From positions 5,122,501 through 5,186,500 of the forward strand of contig NC_044600.1 in the NCBI RefSeq assembly GCF_901933205.1: a DNA stretch of 64,000 bases. Direction: 5' to 3'. Below the pieces are notes generated by a model that saw only the letters and a list, made by a program, of their open reading frames with translations, searched no databases and was not told the DNA's origin. The position numbers and the translations under genes are program-made. The DNA is from Camarhynchus parvulus (taxonomy: Eukaryota > Chordata > Aves > Passeriformes > Thraupidae). Shown piece by piece: positions 61,101-64,000 of this stretch (position 1 is the first letter of the stretch; each line of letters opens with the position of its first letter).

Positions 61101-63901
61101 GGGGATACTGTGACCTCAGTCTTGGTTGAAGCTGAGTTCAGATTTAATTTCTAACTGCATCTTAATTACTTTACTGTTTGGGGTTACACTCTGTACACCT
61201 TTTAACTCTTTCTTTGTTACCCAGCACATTTTGTGACCATGTGGCTGCTCTCTCCCATCCCAGGATCAGGGTACAGGCCATCAACAGCTTTGGAGTCGGT
61301 CCTTTCAGTCATTCCATGAAAGCCAAAACCAAACCACTACCTCCTGACCCTCCCCACCTGGAATGTGTTGTCTTCAGCTACCAGAGCCTTAAACTGAAAT
61401 GGGGAGAAGGGCCCAGCAGAGCTTTAATTCCCAACCCTACTCAGTTCAACCTGCAGATGGAGGACAGGTTTGGCAGGTGAGACCATTAAGGATCTTGTGG
61501 TTTTACCACCTCATGTCAAGTTTTTAAGGTGTTTTATTGTATTCTCCCTTCTGTTTGCACCACTGAGTCATTTGAGCATCCCAGAGTTTGCCCTTTTGCA
61601 GTTTTGCATCCCATCTTTCAGCCAGAAATGCTATCAACAACTTGCATTTCTGCTGCCTGTAAACAGTAAATACTATTTAAAGAATAAATACCTTACCACC
61701 ATCCTGTGCTGGAAGGGTTATTTTTGGACATTCAAAAACAAAGTCGAGCCTGCATATAAGAAACAGGGGTTGGCCAGCTGTTCTTTAACTGGAAATTTCA
61801 ATTTATTTTGAATATTCAAGGATTGTTCTCTTGATTCAGAGGAGTTGGGCTCTGCAGCCTCAGTGGGAAGAAAGCTGGGATACCCAGAATGCAGCATCAC
61901 TTCTTTGTCCTTAACTCAAATCCCAGTGTTTCAGGTCTGATACTGCCTTGCACGTTTGTGATAGCTGGGTAACTGTGGGTGTGTTCTGTGTCCCCCAGGT
62001 TTGTGACAGTCTACAATGGTCCCTGTCACACCTACAAGGTGCAGAGGCTCAGTGAATCCACCACGTACCATTTCCGCATCCAGGCGTACAACGACGCTGG
62101 GGAAGGAGCCTTCTCAGAGGTCTGTGCTTTCACCACCACCAAGTCTCCACCTGCACCTCTCAAAGGTGAGCTGGCACTGCCCTGGCAACTGCTGCAAGCC
62201 ACTGGTGGGCAGGATTGGATCCTACAAGCTGACCCTTAGCCAGCCTTTGCAGGGACAGAGACAAAAACAAAAACTTCCTCTGGGGGACTTTGGGTGTGAA
62301 AAGGGCTCTTCTGTCATCACCTCCTGCACTGCAGCTCTTCACCCCTGAACTGAGCTCTCCTACCTTTGCTCATCTGGAAAGGCATTTTGCAGGGTTATCC
62401 ATTGAAGTTACAGCAGTGTGTAGGCAAATGAGGGCACAGTTTATTCCTCTGATCTTCACTTTTTAACATGGACATTAAAGGTCATCATTAAAGTCACTGT
62501 GAAGGTCAGCGTGCTGAGTGCCTGAAGCAAAATTGATTGACTGGACCATGGTTAGAACATAATTTCAGCTCTGCACATGGGCAGAAATGCTGGATTCTGT
62601 ATTGCCTTGAAAGTGCTGCTCCTCTTTACAAACATGGGCTCAACCCTGGCAGCTCAAAAAGACTGACAAGTATAACCTACACATAGCAATGATCATTTTT
62701 TGAGCTCATGTCATCAAATACAAAAAAAGGAAAGAAACAAATAAATCTTAATTGCTTAATGTTATTGGAATGAGTTGCCTCTAATCATGACAGCTGTACA
62801 TTTGTAGAGACCATTGTTCTTTTTCTAAAACACCAACAAATCACTCTATTTTCCAGCACCCAAAGTGATTCAGCTGGAAGAAAACACTTTTGAAATCACA
62901 TGGGAGCCTCTACAGCCGATGAAAGGAGATTCCATTGTTTACATCCTTCAGCTTGCTGCTGGCAGAGAGTTTGATCAGGTACCTTTTATACAGCTTCAGG
63001 AATGTGAGGGGTTTTTCCTGGGAGAAATTCTTACCAAAGAAAGGTGTGCATATTTCTTGTGGAAAGTGTCCCTGCCCATGGCAGAGGGTGGAATGAGATG
63101 GGCTTTAAGGTCTCTTCCAACGCAAACCATGCTGTGATTCCATGATTTGAAGGTTGAAATTGTGTCTGGGGAGATGACAGGGAGACTTTGCATTTCAGAA
63201 CGTGTGAAGTGGGTGAGCACTGGTTTATCCTGTTCTCCCAACAATTCCTTTGACTCTTCATTCTTAATCCTGATAGTCTGTGGTACCACTGCCTCTGTTA
63301 ATCAGAGTCCACTTTGCTGGAGGAGCTGTAGGGAAGAAAAGGCAGGATTATTTTTCTTCTCCTTTCTGAGCCTCCCAGCCCAGGTGAGGCTTCAGTGTGG
63401 GGGTGTAGCAGGAAACTTCAATGAATCGTGAATTGTCGGGAGAGGATTTTACAAAGCTGGGGAGAGGAGGACAACTCCAGGCTGTGCCCAGCACCGCCCA
63501 CACCCCTGGAGCAGCACAGGCAGTTCCAGGTGCTGGTGCTGAGCACTCTGCTCCCGACTGAGGCAGCTCCTGTCTCCTGCCAGGTGTACAAGGGCCCCGA
63601 GCCGTGCTTCCGGCTGCCGGCCGCGCAGACGAACTGTGAGTACCGCGCGCGCGTCTGCGCCGGCCGCCAGTGCCACGACCTGCCGGGCTGCCCGGAGCTC
63701 TGCGGCCCCTACAGCCCCAGCACCGTGTTCTGCTGCCAGCGCCAGGAGCCGGGCCCCGCCGCCGCCCCGGCGGGCACAGAGCTGGCGCAGAGCGGGAAGC
63801 GGCTGCGCGAGGAGCGCGCCATCGCCATCGCGCTGCTCTGCGGCTTCGCCGTGGTCGCCATCCTCTTCGCCGTGGTCATCCAGTACTTTGTGATCAAGTA
63901 G
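43041..63901 (+). CDS. FNDC3C1: Fibronectin type III domain-containing protein of the FNDC3 family (gene span, 25 coding exons)
   Basis: Joined exons: 43041-43136, 46234-46309, 47183-47259, 48765-48997, 49936-50208, 51082-51137, 52238-52392, 52653-52712, 53812-53950, 54787-54840, 55514-55635, 55725-55899, 56475-56561, 56886-57024, 57516-57583, 57897-58015, 58115-58220, 58729-58904, 59380-59493, 60014-60163, 60510-60790, 61264-61476, 61999-62165, 62857-62978, 63584-63901. They sum to 3576 nt, about 1191 aa, against roughly 1200 for FNDC3A and FNDC3B. The order is a Pro-rich N-terminal region (1-265), nine FN3 domains (about 270-1135) and a C-terminal membrane anchor (about 1167-1187) ending in IQYFVIK. 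FNDC3 proteins are tail-anchored membrane proteins linked to cell adhesion, spermatid individualisation (FNDC3A) and adipogenesis (FNDC3B); the C paralogue is poorly characterised. The symbol rests on its place next to CYSLTR1, like mouse Fndc3c1. Two frame breaks (exons 4 and 15) cancel in length. FNDC3 membership is certain, the C paralogue likely. Confidence 0.93.
46234..46309 (+). CDS. FNDC3C1: FNDC3C1 coding exon 2
   Basis: Acceptor TTTCCTGCAG, donor CAAG/GTAAAG. Encodes VILVQVNPGETFTITTEDG then HIQCIQ, near identical to the FNDC3A/B N-terminal motif. Enters in phase 0, leaves in phase 1. Confidence 0.95.
47183..47259 (+). CDS. FNDC3C1: FNDC3C1 coding exon 3
   Basis: Encodes GPAHVPMMSPNGSMPPIFV then PPGYVSQ, the conserved FNDC3 segment. 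Acceptor CCTTGCCAG, donor CAG/GTACCT. Phase 1 to 0. Confidence 0.95.
48426..48564 (+). mobile_element. CR1 LINE 3' end fragment in FNDC3C1 intron 3
   Basis: Sense CR1: CCAGCCCTGGAAGTGTTCCA, GGCTGGATGGGGCTTGGAGC, and the tail TTTAAGGCCTTTTCCTACCT then GGGATTCTGTGATT. Confidence 0.85.
48765..48997 (+). CDS. FNDC3C1: FNDC3C1 coding exon 4, with apparent +1 frameshift
   Basis: Begins VVEENGVRRVVVVPHSGEF as in FNDC3A (IEDNGVRRVVVVP), then a Pro/His-rich linker. The C-rich tract at 48837-48856 (C8-T-C5-T-C5) carries one base too many: family-like sequence (VPHYMHHPHALLPPPPHPVF, then QFMHQ, HVFQEQ) resumes one frame later. The exit phase required by exon 5 agrees with the downstream frame. Donor CAAG/GTGAGA. 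Confidence 0.92.
49936..50208 (+). CDS. FNDC3C1: FNDC3C1 coding exon 5
   Basis: Basic, low-complexity linker (EPRSHGRTNFIQRDERSLK, LKKRLKDRQ, KLNSPPSSPHK), matching the KKLKDRQ and LNSPPSS motifs of FNDC3A/B. Acceptor TTCTTTGCAG, donor GGAG/GTAGGT. Phase 1 to 1. Confidence 0.95.
51082..51137 (+). CDS. FNDC3C1: FNDC3C1 coding exon 6
   Basis: Short exon, ESDTESRKCDTHLSIGKPV, leading into FN3 domain 1. Acceptor TTAAATTGCAG, donor GTT/GTAAGT. Phase 1 to 0. Too short to be found as an open frame; recovered by the phase fit and the KPV-SDIQAR junction. Confidence 0.88.
52238..52392 (+). CDS. FNDC3C1: FNDC3C1 coding exon 7, FN3 domain 1
   Basis: VSDIQARSAVLSWNLPVSS opens FN3-1 (core Trp of strand B). 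The exon ends in KNGKFKSVYV. Acceptor CTTTTAATAG, donor GT/GTAAGT. Phase 0 to 2. Confidence 0.93.
52653..52712 (+). CDS. FNDC3C1: FNDC3C1 coding exon 8, FN3 domain 1
   Basis: Encodes GEELTITLPDLRPATDYHA, the L-P-x-T-x-Y signature of an FN3 fold. Acceptor CTTTTCACAG, donor AG/GTATGC. Phase 2 to 2. Confidence 0.93.
53812..53950 (+). CDS. FNDC3C1: FNDC3C1 coding exon 9, FN3 1/2 junction
   Basis: Finishes FN3-1 (ELVSFTTESCEPDCPAAP) and starts FN3-2 (KLINRTKNSLSLQWK). Acceptor CCCTTTGTTTAG, donor AAG/GTAAGA. Phase 2 to 0. Confidence 0.93.
54787..54840 (+). CDS. FNDC3C1: FNDC3C1 coding exon 10, FN3 domain 2
   Basis: Eighteen codons, SSNDNGSKITNFLLEWDE, almost the FNDC3B sequence at this place. 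Acceptor TTTATTTTCAG, donor GAG/GTAAGA. Phase 0 to 0. Confidence 0.95.
55355..55442 (+). mobile_element. CR1 LINE 3' end fragment in FNDC3C1 intron 10
   Basis: TGCCCATGGAAGGAGATGAG, CTTTAAGGTCTCTCCCAACC, CAAACCAATCTGAGATTCTG. Ends 72 bp before exon 11. Confidence 0.8.
55514..55635 (+). CDS. FNDC3C1: FNDC3C1 coding exon 11, FN3 domain 2
   Basis: Encodes GKNGPFKECYYGHLKQYKL, then TKLAPSTRYSLRLAAKNDIG. Acceptor CTGTTTTCCAG, donor AG/GTAACC. Phase 0 to 2. Confidence 0.95.
55725..55899 (+). CDS. FNDC3C1: FNDC3C1 coding exon 12, FN3 domain 3
   Basis: Ends FN3-2 (SGFSETVTFGTAG) and starts FN3-3 (PTLLEAGVTWMALGWSPP). Only 89 bp of intron precede it. Acceptor CTCCTCCCCAG, donor TCT/GTAAGT. Phase 2 to 0. 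Confidence 0.95.
55988..56298. repeat. Minisatellite in FNDC3C1 intron 12, 30-32-bp unit, about 10 copies
   Basis: Unit GCATTGCATGGAATTSATGG followed by CAGAGAGAGAAA. CATGGAATT cores lie at 55993, 56025, 56087, 56117, 56149, 56181, 56213, 56245 and 56277, with one variant copy (GTGTGCAGTTTATGG) near 56057. Decayed copies continue to about 56372. The unit has few stop codons in any frame, hence spurious repetitive open frames on both strands. Confidence 0.97.
56475..56561 (+). CDS. FNDC3C1: FNDC3C1 coding exon 13, FN3 domain 3
   Basis: Encodes GYGFQPQYNGDELSCTLRN then LRRSTSYKFR (FNDC3A: GYGFKPKYDGEDL, NLRRSTKYKF). Donor AGG/GTTTGT is weak but is the only one fitting the phase and the homology. 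Phase 0 to 0. Confidence 0.93.
56886..57024 (+). CDS. FNDC3C1: FNDC3C1 coding exon 14, FN3 3/4 junction
   Basis: LFAYNSEGKSSPSEVVEHS closes FN3-3; RPGAPSKPAVKGKIHPHSV starts FN3-4. Acceptor CCTCCAACAG, donor TGGG/GTAGGT. Phase 0 to 1. Confidence 0.95.
57516..57583 (+). CDS. FNDC3C1: FNDC3C1 coding exon 15, with apparent -1 frameshift
   Basis: Begins EPPKDNGGSDISKY as in FNDC3A/B (DPPKDNGG). After that the family sequence (LEISEASV) is read one base out of frame, from the T4 run at 57557-57560. The exon is 68 nt; the phases of its neighbours require a multiple of three. Acceptor TTTCTTTCAG, donor TTG/GTAAGG. Confidence 0.9.
57612..57722 (+). mobile_element. CR1 LINE fragment in FNDC3C1 intron 15
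   Basis: TCCATCCCTGGAGATATTTA and GGATTTTAGAGATGTTTTCC AACTTAAATGATGC resemble a diverged sense CR1 tail. Confidence 0.6.
57746..57762. repeat. (GT)n microsatellite, about 8 units
   Basis: Short GT run in intron 15 of the FNDC3C1 gene. Confidence 0.85.
57897..58015 (+). CDS. FNDC3C1: FNDC3C1 coding exon 16, FN3 domain 4
   Basis: GRWEPIYSGAQREHVCDHL then RPGTSYRLRVSCASKGGES, as in FNDC3A (KWEMIYSGATREHLC). Acceptor TCCTTCCCCCAG, donor CAG/GTGAGC. Phase 1 to 0, which fixes the frame lost in exon 15. Confidence 0.95.
58115..58220 (+). CDS. FNDC3C1: FNDC3C1 coding exon 17, FN3 4/5 junction
   Basis: AVPPGPCPAPALVGKAKPK then EITLQWG starts FN3-5 (FNDC3A: PPGPCLPPRLQGRPKAKEIQLRWG). Only a 99-bp intron precedes it. 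Acceptor CCCGGCAG, donor TGGG/GTAAGC. Phase 0 to 1. Confidence 0.95.
58729..58904 (+). CDS. FNDC3C1: FNDC3C1 coding exon 18, FN3 domain 5
   Basis: PPAVDGGSEITEYLLEMAS, then VANLLPGRSYSFWLRAGNRV. Acceptor TTTGTTTGCCAG, donor GGG/GTGAGC. Phase 1 to 0. Confidence 0.95.
59380..59493 (+). CDS. FNDC3C1: FNDC3C1 coding exon 19, FN3 5/6 junction
   Basis: FGPHSEKAELCTAPGPPEQ, then CKPLITCKSATCAVVSWE (FNDC3A: GPPDQCKPPQVTCRSATCAQVNWE). Acceptor GTTTTCCTGCAG, donor GAG/GTAGGT. Phase 0 to 0. Confidence 0.95.
59855..59928 (+). mobile_element. CR1 LINE fragment in FNDC3C1 intron 19
   Basis: GGATTTTATGATCTTGGAGG then TGTTTTCCAACCTTTTCTAT GACTCATTC, a sense CR1 tail. Confidence 0.7.
60014..60163 (+). CDS. 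FNDC3C1: FNDC3C1 coding exon 20, FN3 domain 6
   Basis: SPACNGAEITEYRLDWGQVE then GSMHIIYTGPCQSYEVKGLT and PATTYYCRVQ, close to FNDC3A. Acceptor CCTCACCCCACAG, donor CAG/GTAGGA. Phase 0 to 0. Confidence 0.96.
60510..60790 (+). CDS. FNDC3C1: FNDC3C1 coding exon 21, FN3 6/7
   Basis: Largest FN3 exon. Closes FN3-6 (AVNVAGVGLFGDTGVVTTPP) and encodes most of FN3-7, including STCLAIQWEEPCCHGAEITG and HVLENLLPDTLYR. Acceptor GTGTCTTTCAG, donor AG/GTAAGA. Phase 0 to 2. Confidence 0.96.
61264..61476 (+). CDS. FNDC3C1: FNDC3C1 coding exon 22, FN3 7/8
   Basis: IRVQAINSFGVGPFSHSMK then TKPLPPDPPHLECVVFSYQS and LKLKWGEGPS, as in FNDC3A (LPPDPPRLECVAFSHQNLKLKWGEG). Acceptor TCTCCCATCCCAG, donor AG/GTGAGA. 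Phase 2 to 2. Confidence 0.96.
61999..62165 (+). CDS. FNDC3C1: FNDC3C1 coding exon 23, FN3 domain 8
   Basis: FVTVYNGPCHTYKVQRLSE then YNDAGEGAFSEVCAFTTTKS. Acceptor TGTGTCCCCCAG, donor AAAG/GTGAGC. Phase 2 to 1. Confidence 0.96.
62857..62978 (+). CDS. FNDC3C1: FNDC3C1 coding exon 24, FN3 domain 9
   Basis: APKVIQLEENTFEITWEPL then QPMKGDSIVYILQLAAGRE (FNDC3A: LQPMKGDPVIYSLQV). Acceptor TCTATTTTCCAG, donor CAG/GTACCT. Phase 1 to 0. Confidence 0.95.
63050..63149 (+). mobile_element. CR1 LINE 3' end fragment in FNDC3C1 intron 24
   Basis: GTGTCCCTGCCCATGGCAGA, GGGCTTTAAGGTCTCTTCCA, ACGCAAACCATGCTGTGATT CCATGATT. Clear sense CR1 terminus. Confidence 0.9.
63584..63901 (+). CDS. FNDC3C1: FNDC3C1 coding exon 25, FN3-9 end and membrane anchor
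   Basis: Starts VYKGPEPCFRLPAAQTNCE, ends FN3-9, then an Ala/Gly/Pro-rich spacer and a hydrophobic anchor (IAIALLCGFAVVAILFAVVI) finishing QYFVIK and TAG. The end matches FNDC3A. Acceptor GTCTCCTGCCAG, phase 0. The exon is far more GC- and CpG-rich than all earlier exons. No polyadenylation signal is seen in the remaining 99 bases. Confidence 0.95.
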   Translation: MYKGPEPCFRLPAAQTNCEYRARVCAGRQCHDLPGCPELCGPYSPSTVFCCQRQEPGPAAAPAGTELAQSGKRLREERAIAIALLCGFAVVAILFAVVIQYFVIK

Positions 63902-64000
63902 GGCAGAGCTGGCCCCGCTCAGCTGTCTGTACAGAGCTCTCTGGGGTATTTATGGGTAGTTCAGTGAAATCCTAGCTGGGAACCCCTCGCTCCGTGCGTT

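Overview
This is a stretch of avian nuclear DNA, most likely from a songbird. It is littered with CR1 LINE 3' ends (some 20 pieces, most ending in the TTCCAAC...ATTCTATGATT-type tail), contains a solo LTR that resembles known passerine endogenous-retrovirus LTRs, has CpG-island promoters, and carries two spliced vertebrate genes on the + strand with typical GT-AG introns. The species call is inference; the bird call is firm.

Layout. 1-7.49 kb: intergenic, with CR1 pieces and the solo LTR (about 4.83-5.41 kb), inside which a pentanucleotide array has expanded. 7.49-7.77 kb: CpG-rich promoter and probable noncoding first exon of CYSLTR1. 9.97-13.1 kb: CYSLTR1 coding exon and 3'UTR. 13.1-26.3 kb: intergenic, with CR1 pieces and no gene I can support. 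26.3-27.5 kb: minisatellite and strong CpG island, the probable promoter of an FNDC3-family gene. 27.5-43.0 kb: its probable first intron(s), with a possible 5'UTR exon, a 249-bp near-perfect inverted repeat and several tandem repeats. 43.0-63.9 kb: 25 coding exons of an FNDC3A/FNDC3B-like gene, complete from start to stop (about 1191 aa). The window ends just after its stop codon.

The order CYSLTR1 then FNDC3-like matches the X-linked mammalian pair Cysltr1/Fndc3c1 and mirrors the paralogous CYSLTR2/FNDC3A pair, so I call the second gene FNDC3C1. This matters because the human copy is, as I recall, a pseudogene. Here all 25 exons keep splice sites and full length, with no nonsense codon in the exon frames.

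Three small indels break the reading frames: a 2-nt loss in CYSLTR1, +1 nt in a C-run of FNDC3C1 exon 4, and -1 nt in a T-run of exon 15. Flanking exon phases and family homology locate each one. All lie in low-complexity runs, so uncorrected read errors are the simplest explanation; decay of one haplotype or of a sex-linked copy is the alternative.

I see no CRISPR, operon, tRNA or rRNA. The most unusual items are the intact FNDC3C1 with a GC-AG first coding intron and a uORF whose stop overlaps the start codon, the 249-bp inverted repeat, the snap-back CR1, and the LTR-borne pentanucleotide array next to an AT palindrome.
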